DNA from: Arthrobacter sp. KBS0703
GTDB lineage: Bacteria; Actinomycetota; Actinomycetes; Actinomycetales; Micrococcaceae
Direction: 5' to 3'
Assembly: GCF_002008315.2 (NCBI RefSeq)
Contig: NZ_MVDG02000001.1
Location: 2,914,001 to 2,978,000, forward strand
Length of the DNA stretch: 64,000 bases
The translations under genes were made by a program, and so were the position numbers. A model generated the notes under the pieces. It had not been told where the DNA came from, ran no database searches, and was given only the letters and a program-made list of their open reading frames with translations. Shown piece by piece: positions 7,600 through 16,527 of the stretch. The first letter of the stretch is position 1, and each line of letters opens with the position of its first letter.

Positions 7600-9069
7600 A
7601 TGACAGCCAACGACACCACACCTCTCCCTCAGCTCGCCGCACCACCAAAGCCGCCGGTCCAGCCAGCTCCTGCCAAAATGACCGGCCGGCAACGGCTGAT
7701 CATGGTCCTGCTGCTGACCTCGAGTTTCACCCTCGCGGTGGACTTCTCGATCCTGAACGTGGCACTGCCGCGGATCGGGGCAGACATCGGGTTCTCCTTG
7801 GAGCACCTGCAGTGGATCGCCACGTCGTTCGCGTTGTGCGCTGCCGGGTTCACCCTGTTCTTCGGCCGGGTCGCTGACCTGTTTGGCCGCAAACGGCTCT
7901 TCATCGCCGGCATGGCGCTGCTCGGCATCGGCTCGCTGCTCGGCGGGCTCGCGAATGATCCCGGGCTGCTGCTCGCCGCTCGTCTCGCCCAAGGCCTGGC
8001 CACGGCGGCTGTCACCCCGGCTGCGATGTCTTTGCTGACCACGGCTTTCTCCGAGGGACCTTTGCGGGACAAAGCGCTGGGACTGAACGGGTCGCTGATG
8101 GCTGCGGGGTTCACCGCCGGTGCGATCCTCGGCGGGCTGCTGACTGACCTTCTCTCGTGGCGGTGGGCGTTCTTCATCAATATCCCCGTCGCCTTGTTCG
8201 TCCTGGTGTTTGCACCAAGGCTCCTGACCGAGTCCGCCCGTGGAAGCCGGACCAAGCTGGACGTGCCCGGCGCTGTCAATGTGACACTGGCGTTGCTGCT
8301 GCTCGTCTTCGGCCTAACGACAGCCGGCGAAAAAGGCTGGGCTGACCTGCTGGCCTGGGGACCCCTCGCAGCGGGGCTGATCCTGTTCGTTGTGTTCTTC
8401 TTCGTCGAGAAGAACACAGAACACGCGCTGGTGCCCGTGGCCATTCTGCGGCGGAACAACATCGCCTGGGGCAACGTCGCCGGGGTTCTGGCCTTCGCGA
8501 CTGAAACCTCTTTAGTGTTCGTCCTTACCCTCTACCTGCAGCAGGTCCTCGGCTACACGCCCCTTGGAGCGGGCCTGGCGTTCGCGGTGCTCGGCATCGG
8601 CACGGTTGTCGGCGGGATGATCGCCCCGAGACTGATCGGCAAACTCGGCAACAAGAACACCATCATCGCGGGGCTCACCGTCCAGGCAGCTGCCACGGGT
8701 GCCCTGCTCTTCATCAACGCTGATCAGGTCTCGCTGGTGATCGTGCTGAGCGCCACGTTCGTCGGCGGCGTAGCGAACCTCGCCGCGATCGTCGGCTTCA
8801 TGGTCACCGCCACCACGGGACTTCCTGACACTGAGCAGGGCCTCGCCACCGGCCTGACCACCACGAGCCAGCAGATCGGCATCACAATGGGCATCCCCGT
8901 GATGAGCACCATTATCGCCGCGGCTCTGCTCCGCCACGGCTCCAGCGGTGCCCCAAGCCAGGTCCTGGGGGCAGTCCTGCCAGCCATCGGTGTCAATGCC
9001 GCGCTCTGCCTGGCAGCGGCACTCCTGGTAGCGCTGTTCCTCAGGAAGCCCGCGCCCGTCGCAACCTGA
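7600..9069 (+). CDS. MFS multidrug exporter, DHA2 (EmrB/QacA) family
   Basis: 489 aa from the ATG of MTANDTT. The DHA2 pattern is clear: TM1 with LAVDFSILNVALPRIG (motif D1), GRVADLFGRKRLF (motif A), and about 14 membrane segments ending near LRKPAPVAT. It should export hydrophobic drugs by proton antiport across the cytoplasmic membrane. Regulation is probably by the divergent XRE protein through the palindrome at 7490-7512. It is followed by a GC-rich terminator at 9084-9120. Confidence 0.88.
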   Translation: MTANDTTPLPQLAAPPKPPVQPAPAKMTGRQRLIMVLLLTSSFTLAVDFSILNVALPRIGADIGFSLEHLQWIATSFALCAAGFTLFFGRVADLFGRKRLFIAGMALLGIGSLLGGLANDPGLLLAARLAQGLATAAVTPAAMSLLTTAFSEGPLRDKALGLNGSLMAAGFTAGAILGGLLTDLLSWRWAFFINIPVALFVLVFAPRLLTESARGSRTKLDVPGAVNVTLALLLLVFGLTTAGEKGWADLLAWGPLAAGLILFVVFFFVEKNTEHALVPVAILRRNNIAWGNVAGVLAFATETSLVFVLTLYLQQVLGYTPLGAGLAFAVLGIGTVVGGMIAPRLIGKLGNKNTIIAGLTVQAAATGALLFINADQVSLVIVLSATFVGGVANLAAIVGFMVTATTGLPDTEQGLATGLTTTSQQIGITMGIPVMSTIIAAALLRHGSSGAPSQVLGAVLPAIGVNAALCLAAALLVALFLRKPAPVAT

Positions 9070-9083
9070 CCCGATGGAAGACG

Positions 9084-9120
9084 GCCCGGCCGGGACGCTT
9101 TCTGAGCTTCCCGGCCGGGC
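9084..9120 (+). terminator. Terminator after DHA2 exporter
   Basis: GCCCGGCCGGG (9084-9094) pairs exactly with CCCGGCCGGGC (9110-9120), followed by TTC-rich sequence. It begins 14 bases after the exporter stop. Confidence 0.75.
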
Positions 9121-9183
9121 TTCAACCTTCCAGGACAAAAGAGCTCAGGAACCGGGGTTAGCCCGGACTGTTAAACGCGTTGC

Positions 9184-9320
9184 TGTCTCGAAACCCTTAG
9201 GATACGAGGCGTCTCGTATCCCGGGCGACTGCTGCGGGTTCGTCCCCGGCCGGCGATTCTCGTAACTATGTCTCGCAACCTTCTGTTTGAATCGGCGTGT
9301 TCATGGTTAGTTACGAGACA
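9184..9320. mobile_element. 137-bp mini-element bounded by TGTCTCG ends
   Basis: It begins TGTCTCGAAACCCTTAGG (9184) and ends, read inward from 9320, with TGTCTCGTAACTAACC. TGTCTCGCAACC (9269) lies inside, as does a perfect hairpin GGATACGAG-GCGT-CTCGTATCC (9200-9221). It has no coding capacity. The ends match those of the transposon at 885-4745, so it looks like a MITE-like derivative or fused ends of a lost copy. No target duplication was seen. Confidence 0.45.
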
Positions 9321-9448
9321 CATGAGCGCGTGCCTGCGCGTCTTGAACCTCCGCGGTGGCGACGTCGGGACCGCAACACCCATCGGGTCGATGCTGTTCA
9401 CCAGCCCGGCCCCCGTGCCGGCTCCCGTTCGGCGGCGCGGGGCCGACA

Positions 9449-9503
9449 GCGGCGAGCGCCGCCGTCGTACTCTTTCAAAGTTAACGACGGCGACGCTCGC
9501 CGC
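9449..9503 (-). terminator. Long hairpin after VOC gene
   Basis: GCGGCGAGCGCCGCCGTCGT (9449-9468) pairs with 9484-9503 over 20 bp with one mismatch, around a 15-base loop. It lies just downstream of the minus-strand VOC gene, whose stop is at 9528. Confidence 0.7.
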
Positions 9504-9527
9504 GTTGCCCCGCCCGGACGTTGGTCG

Positions 9528-9908
9528 CTACGCCCGCTGGAAGATGTTGAGAATGTTCCCTTCGCTGTCCAGGAACCAGGCGGCCTTCCCAAACTCGTCC
9601 GTGGCAACGCCGTTCTCCGTCTTCAACCCGGGCTGGTCGTACTCTTCAAAGACGACGCCGCGGGCCCGCAGTTCCTCCATCTCGCGTTCGATGTTGTCCG
9701 TGCTCCAGCCCATCTGGGTGTTCTTCGCCGTCCCCGCATTCTCCGTTTGATAAAGAAGGAAACCCGTTCCGTGGCCGCCAGTGTAGATCAGGTTGTCCTC
9801 CGCCCCGGGCTCGGAAGGTTCCAGTCCCAGCTTGTCCCGGTAGAAATCCTTCGCCCTGTTGATGTCCTTCGCGGGCAGGACAGCCATGATGTCTGAATCC
9901 GTGAGCAT
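9528..9908 (-). CDS. VOC-family (glyoxalase/bleomycin resistance-like) protein
   Basis: 126 aa from the ATG with AAGGAAAA upstream. It is one vicinal-oxygen-chelate domain: MAVLPAKDINRAKDFYRDKLGLEP opens the first beta-alpha-beta module, and AAWFLDSEGNILNIFQ gives the closing strand with the metal-ligand-type Glu/Asn region. Members are small-molecule lyases, dioxygenases or drug-binding proteins; the substrate is not predictable. It is a single gene ending in a strong hairpin. Confidence 0.8.
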   Translation of the reverse strand: MLTDSDIMAVLPAKDINRAKDFYRDKLGLEPSEPGAEDNLIYTGGHGTGFLLYQTENAGTAKNTQMGWSTDNIEREMEELRARGVVFEEYDQPGLKTENGVATDEFGKAAWFLDSEGNILNIFQRA

Positions 9909-10216
9909 GATGTTTTCCTTTGTGCATTGTTCTGGCGCTGATGGCGATACCCTCCCCCGGTGGCGGTTCCGGAACGCCGATGTCCGGGGCCGCGTGGCCG
10001 CCCGATCCGCCAATTACCGGCCCGGCCACCTGGGACTCTGCGACGCCCCGCCAGCCATCTATGGCGCGAGGGTCCCCGAAGCTTATGGGGCCATTATGGA
10101 ACTGATTGTTGCCTACGGAAATAGTGCTGAACGGATCTCACTCCGATGAGGAATCCCCCGGTCAGCGCACGAGGGCGGCAGGCACTTGCCGCCTCCGTTC
10201 AGCCGGAGCATAATGG
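9909..10216. other. Gene-free stretch upstream of the marR operators
   Basis: About 300 bases without a supported gene. It should hold the divergent promoters of the VOC gene (left) and the marR-MFS operon (right). Nothing else recognisable was seen. Confidence 0.5.
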
Positions 10217-10242
10217 TTAGCAGAGCTAATTAGCAGTGCTAA
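10217..10242 (+). promoter_or_regulatory. Two abutting TTAGC-N3-GCTAA operators
   Basis: TTAGCAGAGCTAA (10217-10229) is followed without a gap by TTAGCAGTGCTAA (10230-10242); each is an inverted repeat TTAGC-N3-GCTAA. They sit just before the AGGAGG of the marR gene, ideal for autoregulation by MarR dimers on adjacent faces. Confidence 0.7.
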
Positions 10243-10269
10243 GTAAATTCCCAGGAGGTGCAACACACA

Positions 10270-10722
10270 GTGACGGCTACGGACCGGGAGCCCAGGGACA
10301 GCATCAAACCGGACATTCTGGCCATCGACCTGCGGACGGCGGTGATGCGCACCTCCCGCAGGCTCCGCGTGGAGGCCACCGGTGACGTCATCACCCCCGG
10401 CCAGTACACCGTCCTGGCCCAGCTGAACGGCACGGGCCCGCAGACCCTCCGCGAACTGGCTGAACGCGAGCACGTGCAGGCGCCGTCCATGACCCGGATC
10501 GTCAACGCCCTCACGGAGCAGGGCTTCGTCACCCGGACAGCCCATCCGACTGACGGCCGCCAGGTCCAGGTGGGAATCACCCCGTCCGGCGAGGATGTCC
10601 TGGCCGAGGCCCGCGAGCAGCGGACCGCCTGGCTGGCCCAACGCGTCGCCGGACTCAGCGACGAGGACCGCCAGATCCTCAGCCGTGCCGCCTGCATCAT
10701 GCAGCAGCTGAGCGCCAAATGA
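10270..10722 (+). CDS. MarR-family regulator
   Basis: About 150 aa. The GTG at 10270 is preferred because AGGAGG (10253-10258) is 11 bases upstream; the GTG at 10258 overlaps that site. The winged HTH is clear: LRELAEREHVQAPSMTRIVNALTEQGFVTRTAHPTDGRQVQVGIT contains the recognition helix and the DGR wing. It overlaps the downstream MFS gene by ATGA and carries two palindromes in its own promoter, so it is very likely a drug-responsive repressor of the pair. Confidence 0.88.
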   Translation: MTATDREPRDSIKPDILAIDLRTAVMRTSRRLRVEATGDVITPGQYTVLAQLNGTGPQTLRELAEREHVQAPSMTRIVNALTEQGFVTRTAHPTDGRQVQVGITPSGEDVLAEAREQRTAWLAQRVAGLSDEDRQILSRAACIMQQLSAK

Positions 10723-11993
10723 GCGCCATGTTCCGGGCACTGGAGAACCCCAACTACCGCGTATGGGCAGGAGGGGCACTCGTCTCCAACATCGGCACGT
10801 GGATGCAGCGGGTGGCGCAGGACTGGCTGGTACTGACCGTCCTCACCGACCATTCCGGCACAGCCGTCGGCATCACTACCGCCCTTCAGTTCCTGCCGAT
10901 GCTGTTGCTTGGTCCCTACGGCGGTGTCCTCGCGGACCGGCACCGCAAACGGGTGATCCTGCTGTGGACCCAGCTGGCGATGGGCCTGTGCGGGCTTGCC
11001 ATCGGACTCCTGGTGGTAACGGGCACCGCCCAGTTGTGGCACGCCTACCTGGCCGCCCTGTGCCTTGGACTGGCCAGCGCCATTGACGCGCCGACCCGCC
11101 AGGTCTTCGTCTCCGAACTCGTGGGACAGGACAAGGTGGCCAATGCGGTGGCCCTGAACTCCGCATCCTTCAACACCGCACGGCTCACCGGTCCTGCCAT
11201 CGCCGGTGTGCTCATTGCCTGGGTGGGCACCGGGCCGGTCTTCCTACTCAACGCGGCCAGCTTCGCCGCCGTCATCATCTCGCTGTTCCGGATCCGCACC
11301 TCCGAACTGGCCCCTGCCACGCTGGCAGCCCGCGGCAAACACCAGGTGGCCGAGGGCCTGCGGTACGTGCGGGGCCGGCCGGACCTGGTGCTCATCCTGG
11401 TCATGGTGGGGATCCTTGGCGCGTTCGGCATGAACTTCCCCATCACCAACGCGTTGATGTCCACCGCGGAGTTCCGGATGGGACCGGGCGAATTCGGGCT
11501 CCTTGGCTCCATCATGGCCGTCGGGACCCTGGCCGGTGCCCTGCTCGCGGCCCGCCGGTCCGGCCCGCGGCTTCGTTTCATGCTGGGCGGGGCCCTGGGA
11601 CTCGGGTTCTTCACGCTGGTAGGCAGCGTGTCGCCGTCGTTCTGGCTCTACGCCGCAGTGCTGATACCGGTGGGCCTGGCCTCAATCACCTTCCTGAACA
11701 GCTGCAACACCACCATCCAGCTCTCCGTGGAGCCGCAGTTCCGGGGGCGTGTCCTGGCCCTCTACCTGGCCGTCCTCCAGGGCGGCACCGCCGTCGGGGC
11801 GCCGCTGATGGGATGGATCGGCACGGAATTCGGCGCACGCTGGTCGGTGGCCGCAGGCGGCACGATCGTGCTGCTGACAGGCCTGCTGTCCGTCATCGCG
11901 GTGAGCCGGCGCAGCCCGCTGACGTTCCGGGCACAGCTCCGGACCGCGTTCCCCGTAAAACGGGCCCGCGGCATGACGGTCCCGGACGCGTAG
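10719..11993 (+). CDS. MFS exporter (TMF/EntS-like)
   Basis: 424 aa, about 12 membrane segments. The opening RALENPNYRVWAGGALVSNIGTWMQRVAQDWLVL is the signature of the EntS/tetracycline-like MFS_3 group, and GGVLADRHRKRVIL is motif A. It is coupled to marR by a 4-base overlap, so it should be derepressed by MarR ligands. Export of a drug or siderophore-like compound is inferred. Confidence 0.85.
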   Translation: MSAMFRALENPNYRVWAGGALVSNIGTWMQRVAQDWLVLTVLTDHSGTAVGITTALQFLPMLLLGPYGGVLADRHRKRVILLWTQLAMGLCGLAIGLLVVTGTAQLWHAYLAALCLGLASAIDAPTRQVFVSELVGQDKVANAVALNSASFNTARLTGPAIAGVLIAWVGTGPVFLLNAASFAAVIISLFRIRTSELAPATLAARGKHQVAEGLRYVRGRPDLVLILVMVGILGAFGMNFPITNALMSTAEFRMGPGEFGLLGSIMAVGTLAGALLAARRSGPRLRFMLGGALGLGFFTLVGSVSPSFWLYAAVLIPVGLASITFLNSCNTTIQLSVEPQFRGRVLALYLAVLQGGTAVGAPLMGWIGTEFGARWSVAAGGTIVLLTGLLSVIAVSRRSPLTFRAQLRTAFPVKRARGMTVPDA

Positions 11994-12103
11994 TCCGGGC
12001 CCCGGCCGGGCCACCGCGGACGACGGCGGCAGCTGGCGTGCGGAGGCAGTCGTCGCTGTCGGCGCGTTAGCATTGGTCCCACCCCATCTGACCAGGAGAG
12101 CGC

Positions 12104-12568
12104 ATGCCGCACATCGTTGACTTCGAGAACGTTTCCACTGCCGGCCTGGAATCGTCACCGGTGCCCGAGGCCGCCGCCGGGTTGCGCGCCAACGAGGCCC
12201 GCTATTACCGGAACAAGTACGGCCACGTCTTCACCGTGAGCCCTGCCAGCGAGGTTCCCGAGGTTGTGGACCGGGTGAGCCGGATCCTCCGGGACGAGCG
12301 TGACATCGTCATCGGATCCCGCCCGCTGGAAGCGACCGCCTTCGACGTCGACGGTTTGCGAATGGCCTACGTTTTCTACGAGTCGGGGCTGTCGGTCAAC
12401 GTCATGTACAGCATCGAGGACGGCGGGAAGCGGGCCGTAGGGTTCAAACTTGCCGACGGCATGGAAATTCCGGAGGAACTGGCGTCACGCTTCAAGTTCG
12501 CCCGCCAGAAATCTAAGCTCGCGGGCGTCATCCGCGGCTCTTACTTCGTGATCAAGGGCAAGTACTGA
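12104..12568 (+). CDS. Conserved hypothetical protein
   Basis: 154 aa, not recognised. It starts MPHIVDFENVSTAG with AGGAGAG upstream. It is a soluble alpha/beta protein with no signal peptide or membrane segment; a basic C-terminus (SRFKFARQKSKLAGVIRGSY) is the most distinctive part. It lies 14 bases ahead of a VOC gene and may be cotranscribed with it. Confidence 0.6.
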   Translation: MPHIVDFENVSTAGLESSPVPEAAAGLRANEARYYRNKYGHVFTVSPASEVPEVVDRVSRILRDERDIVIGSRPLEATAFDVDGLRMAYVFYESGLSVNVMYSIEDGGKRAVGFKLADGMEIPEELASRFKFARQKSKLAGVIRGSYFVIKGKY

Positions 12569-12582
12569 ACGGAGGTGGTCCC

Positions 12583-13023
12583 GTGCCACATATACAACGT
12601 TTCGACCATGTCGGCATCACCGTGGCGGACCTCGACGCGGTGACGGCATTCTTCGTCGGACTGGGTCTCGAGGTCGAGGGCCGGACGTTCGTGGAGGGCG
12701 AGTTCCTGGACACCGTCTGCGGCATCCCGGGCTCCCGCACCGAGATCGTCATGCTGCGGCCGCCCGACGGAGGGAGCCGGATCGAGCTCGCGAGCTTCGT
12801 ACGGCCCGACCACACGCCCGGTTCGCCCGCCGCGATGGCCAACGAGCTGGGGCTGCGCAACGTGTCCTTCGAGGTGGACGACCTTCAGGAGGCGGTGGAC
12901 GGGCTGGCCGCCGACGGCTACGGGCTGGTCGGCGGCATCGGCGAGTACGAGAACAGCTGGCGGATGGCGTACGTGCGAGGCCCGGAGGGGATCATCGTGT
13001 CCCTGGCCGAGCGGATCGGCTGA
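12583..13023 (+). CDS. VOC-family protein
   Basis: 146 aa from a GTG with GGAGGT 6 bases upstream. FDHVGITVADLDAVTAFFVGLGLEVEGR is the first VOC module with its metal-binding His, and GPEGIIVSLAERIG the closing strand with Glu. Glyoxalase, epimerase or dioxygenase activity cannot be separated by sequence. It follows the hypothetical gene at 12104. Confidence 0.82.
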   Translation: MPHIQRFDHVGITVADLDAVTAFFVGLGLEVEGRTFVEGEFLDTVCGIPGSRTEIVMLRPPDGGSRIELASFVRPDHTPGSPAAMANELGLRNVSFEVDDLQEAVDGLAADGYGLVGGIGEYENSWRMAYVRGPEGIIVSLAERIG

Positions 13024-13078
13024 CTGCTGTCGATTTCTGACCTGGCGCCGGACTCAATCGGGCGCCTTCAGGGAGGCC

Positions 13079-13105
13079 GGAAGGGCGGCCAATGGCTGCC
13101 CTTCC
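13079..13105. terminator. Bidirectional terminator
   Basis: GGAAGGGC (13079-13086) pairs with GCCCTTCC (13098-13105), extended inward by GGCC/GGCT, in the 112-bp gap between convergent genes. Confidence 0.6.
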
Positions 13106-13135
13106 GCTTGCTTTGCCCTGCTAATTCCTGTTCGC

Positions 13136-13456
13136 CTATTGACCGGGGGCCCGGTAGGTCGGTGTTTTCTTGACGGCGTTGTCAATATCCTCCGGCGTCA
13201 TAAGCGGCCTCAGACGCACGTTCACGTTGCCGGTCGAATTGATCATCAGCGAAAGCGCTGCGGCGTTGGCCTGCTCCGGGACATCAAAGATACCCAGAAC
13301 GTCAGTCTCACCGAAGGCATAGTAGAAACTCTCGAGCGATCCGCCGACGGAATCGAGGGCGGAAACCAGCGCCTCACGCCGCTTGGAACCGCCTTCGCGC
13401 ATGAGCCCCTTGATGCCATCGCCCACGTAATTCGCTTCAAAGAGGTACTTGGTCAT
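13136..13456 (-). CDS. GYD-domain protein
   Basis: 106 aa. The sequence around residues 45-80 (FYYAFGETDVLGIFDVPEQANAAALSLMINSTG) is the GYD domain core, a small ferredoxin-like fold found in many soil bacteria. No catalytic residues are established. GGAAGGACC precedes the ATG. Confidence 0.8.
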   Translation of the reverse strand: MTKYLFEANYVGDGIKGLMREGGSKRREALVSALDSVGGSLESFYYAFGETDVLGIFDVPEQANAAALSLMINSTGNVNVRLRPLMTPEDIDNAVKKTPTYRAPGQ

Positions 13457-13734
13457 GGTCCTTCCTTTCCCGTGATGTCCAGGACGCTGGCGACCGAGGG
13501 TGCGCCTGACACTATCGAGGGTGAGTCCTGGAGCCGTCCCCGGAGTGGGTCCGTGCGCACAGCGTAGGCCCAGTTGGGCGCACTAACAACGGCTGCTGAC
13601 AACCCCAGAGTCACTCCGTCAAGGTGGTTCTGGCAGACCCTGCCTCAGCACCAATAAATCAGGTAATTTGAGTGGAGGATACCGGCAACCGGCGCCGTGC
13701 TCCTTCCCCGCTCCCTGAAAAGGACCCTTCACCC

Positions 13735-14971
13735 GTGTCTTCCGCGACCTCCGCTCCCGCACGTGACCGCATGCCCTTCGGCGCACTGCTGGTGCTGTCG
13801 ATGATCGGCTTCACCGCCATCACCACCGAACTCCTGCCCTCCGGCCTGCTCCCCCAGATGAGCGCCGGCCTCAATGTGTCCGAACCCGTGGCGGGCTACC
13901 TCACCGCCGGGTACGCCGCCGTCATTGTGGCCACGGTGATCCCGGCCGCCCTGCTGCTTTCCCGCATCCCCCGGCACATCCTCATGGTGGCGCTGGTCCT
14001 GACCTTCGCCATCAGCAATGCCCTCGTGGGCCTGGTGTCCGACTTCGGCGCCGCCCTCGCCGCCAGGCTGGTGGGCGGCATCGCCCACGGACTGCTCTGG
14101 ACCGCCATGGCACCCTTCGTGGCGCGCATTGTTCCGGCCCTGTCTCTTATACACATCTAGATGTGTATAAGAGACAGCCTGGGCCTGGCCATCGGCGCCC
14201 CGCTGGGCACCGCGCTGGGCGGGCTGATCGGCTGGCGGGCGTCGTTCCTCCTGCTGGCGGGCACCGGCGTCGTCCTCGCTGGACTGGCACTGTGGCTGCT
14301 GCCGGCCGTGCGGCGGCTCGCGGACGCTCCGCGGCCGTCGCTGCGCAAGGCGATCGGCCAGCCCGGGGTGAAGCCTGTCTCTTATACACATCTCGCTGAT
14401 GCTGATGGCGCACTTCGCCCTGTTCACCTTCATCGCCCCGTTCCTCCGCGAGGCCGGCCTGCCCGGCTACAGCATCACCCTTTCGCTCACCATCCTGGGC
14501 TTCTCCGGCCTGGTGGGCATCTGGATAGCCGGCATCACCGTGGACCTGCGGCCGCGCCGTTCGCTGCTGATCACGACGGCGGTCATCGCCGCCGCGTTCC
14601 TCCTCCTGCCGCTGGGCGCGGGAACCGTCCCCGGCGCCCTGGCGCTCATGGCCGTCTGGGGAGCGGGCTTCGGCGCGATCGGCATCTACAACCAGTCCGC
14701 CATTCTCCGTGCCGGCAAGGAGTACCGGGAAGCCGCCAACGGCCTCACCGTCCTCACCATCCAGTTGGGCATCACCGTCGGGGCGCTCTACGGCGCGGCC
14801 GCCCTCACCACGGCAGGCCCGCTGCTGGTGCCGGTCGCGGCGGCGGTGCCCGTCGTCGTCGCACTCGGGATCATGGTGACCGGGCGCAACCACGCGTACC
14901 CGCCCGGGCCGAAGGAGTCCGGCCACGTGAAGGCCGAGCCTGCGGCCCCGGAGCTACGGGTGCACGCCTAA
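13735..14971 (+). CDS. MFS permease (DHA1, AraJ-like), broken by adapter sequence
   Basis: Three collinear pieces of one 12-TM permease: 13735-14139 (GTG start; ITTELLPSGLLPQMSAGLNVSEPVAGYLTAGYA to MAPFVARIVPA), 14178-14374 (LGLAIGAPLGTALGGLIGWRASF to GQPGVKP) and 14394-14971 (LMLMAHFALFTFIAPFLREAG to the C-terminus). They are separated by Nextera mosaic-end sequence at 14140-14177 (38 bp) and 14375-14393 (19 bp). Family comparison suggests roughly 15 residues are missing at the first junction and a few at the second. The stop codon and frameshift come from the adapter. The gene is almost certainly intact in the cell and would export sugars or drugs. Confidence 0.8.
14140..14177. other. Nextera mate-pair junction adapter artefact (38 bp)
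   Basis: CTGTCTCTTATACACATCT followed directly by its reverse complement: two Tn5 mosaic ends back to back, identical to the circularisation junction used in Nextera mate-pair libraries. It introduces an in-frame TAG into the MFS gene. Confidence 0.95.
14375..14393. other. Single Nextera mosaic-end artefact (19 bp)
   Basis: CTGTCTCTTATACACATCT occurs once, between the second and third pieces of the same MFS gene, and shifts the frame. Confidence 0.93.
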
Positions 14972-14976
14972 CCTGT

Positions 14977-16527
14977 TTAGCTGCCCGGGCTCCCCTGATG
15001 TGCCACATGCGCGGCCCGCGCGGCCTCATAGCTGCTGTCGAACGGCAGCGTGTCCATGTCCAGCAGGGGGTTCTCGTCCTGCGTCGCCACCAGCTCCCGG
15101 GCCGCTTCGTCGGAGTCCACGCTGGGCATGGATCCGGGCAGGTGCCGCTGGGCGGATTCCGGCAGGAAGTAGATGGTGACGGCGGCAATCGCCGAGGTGG
15201 CCATCAGATAGTAGGCCGGCATCATGTCGTTGCCCGTCACCTGGATGAGGGAGGCGATGATGAACGGCGTCGTGCCGCCGAAGATGGCGACGGCGAAGTT
15301 GTAGGCGATGCCCATGGCCCCGTAGCGGTGGGCCGTCTGGAACAAAGCCGGCAGCGCCGAAGCGAGGTTGGCCACGTAGAACGTGACGGGGAAGGCCACC
15401 AGGGCCAGGCCGGTGAGCGTGGCCGGAACGTTTCCCAGCGAGATGAGCAGGAACGCGGGGATGGACAGCACCACGGTGCTGACGGCTCCGATCCAGAGCA
15501 CCGGGCGGCGCCCGATCCGGTCCGAAAGATGCCCGGTCAGCGGGATGCACAGGGACATGACCACCAGGACGGGGATGGTGAGCAACGTCCCGTGGATCTC
15601 GTCGTATCCCTTGTTGCTGGTCAGGTACGTCGGCATGTAGGACGTGAGGGCGTACCCCACCGTGTTGGCGGCGGCCACGAGGATCATGGCCAGCACGATC
15701 CTGCGCCAATAGACCCTGAAGATCCCCACCGGGCCCATGGCCCCGAGGATCTCACCCGTCTCGGGGTGCCGGGCCGATTCCTCTTCCGCTTCCAGGGTTG
15801 CCTGGAAGACCGGTGACTCCTCGATCTTCATCCGGAAGTAGATGGCGATGATGCCGAGCGGGCCGGCGACGAGGAACGGGATGCGCCAGCCCCACGCCTC
15901 CATCTGCTCCTGGCCCATGGTCAGTTGAAGGACGGAGACCATCCCGGCGCCGATGGCGAAGCCCAGATAGCTGCCCATGTCCAGGAAGCTGGCGAAGAAG
16001 CCGCGGCGGTTGTCCGGCGAATGCTCGCTGACGAATGTGGTGGCTCCGGCGTATTCGCCGCCGGTGGAGAAGCCCTGCACCAGCTTGGTGACCACCAGCA
16101 GTAGCGCGGCCCAGATGCCGATCTGTGCATAGCCGGGCAGGAGCCCTACGGCGAACGTGGCCGCGGCCATCAGCATCAGGGTCATTGCGAGGACCTTCTG
16201 GCGGCCGATCTTGTCGCCAAGCCAGCCGAAGAACACGCCGCCCAGCGGGCGGGCGATAAACGTGGCCCCGAAGGTTCCCAGCAGGAACAGGTTCTGCACG
16301 GACTTGTCCGCTTCGGGCAGGAACACCGGGCCCATGGTGGTGATCAGGTAACCGAACACGCCGACGTCGTACCATTCCATCGTGTTGCCCACGATGGTCC
16401 CGCCGAGCGCTTTCTTCAGCGTGGGGTGGTCAACAACGTTGACGTCGGAGACGCGGAGGCGGCGGATTCTGGGCCGTCCTGTTGCGGCGCTCCCGCGTCG
16501 ACTGTCCTCCGGCTGGATCTGCGGCAT
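14977..16527 (-). CDS. MHS-family proton symporter (ProP/KgtP-like)
   Basis: About 516 aa. The start is the ATG of MPQIQPED, 7 bases from AGGAGG; earlier ATGs overlap that site. Signatures are GNTMEWYDVGVFGYL in TM1, GWLGDKIGRQKVL (motif A), RLIQGF-type LVQGFSTGGEYAGATTFVSEHSP, and a long charged central loop, all typical of metabolite:H+ symporters for proline/betaine, alpha-ketoglutarate or aromatic acids. It is convergent with the MFS gene just upstream of its stop (5 bp gap). No regulator or catabolic genes adjoin it to reveal the substrate. Confidence 0.87.
   Translation of the reverse strand: MPQIQPEDSRRGSAATGRPRIRRLRVSDVNVVDHPTLKKALGGTIVGNTMEWYDVGVFGYLITTMGPVFLPEADKSVQNLFLLGTFGATFIARPLGGVFFGWLGDKIGRQKVLAMTLMLMAAATFAVGLLPGYAQIGIWAALLLVVTKLVQGFSTGGEYAGATTFVSEHSPDNRRGFFASFLDMGSYLGFAIGAGMVSVLQLTMGQEQMEAWGWRIPFLVAGPLGIIAIYFRMKIEESPVFQATLEAEEESARHPETGEILGAMGPVGIFRVYWRRIVLAMILVAAANTVGYALTSYMPTYLTSNKGYDEIHGTLLTIPVLVVMSLCIPLTGHLSDRIGRRPVLWIGAVSTVVLSIPAFLLISLGNVPATLTGLALVAFPVTFYVANLASALPALFQTAHRYGAMGIAYNFAVAIFGGTTPFIIASLIQVTGNDMMPAYYLMATSAIAAVTIYFLPESAQRHLPGSMPSVDSDEAARELVATQDENPLLDMDTLPFDSSYEAARAAHVAHQGSPGS

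Noticed and set aside
14394..15816. Long plus-strand frame running from the broken MFS gene through the MHS gene
   Set aside because: It is an out-of-frame reading created by the adapter; the two real genes on opposite strands explain the DNA.
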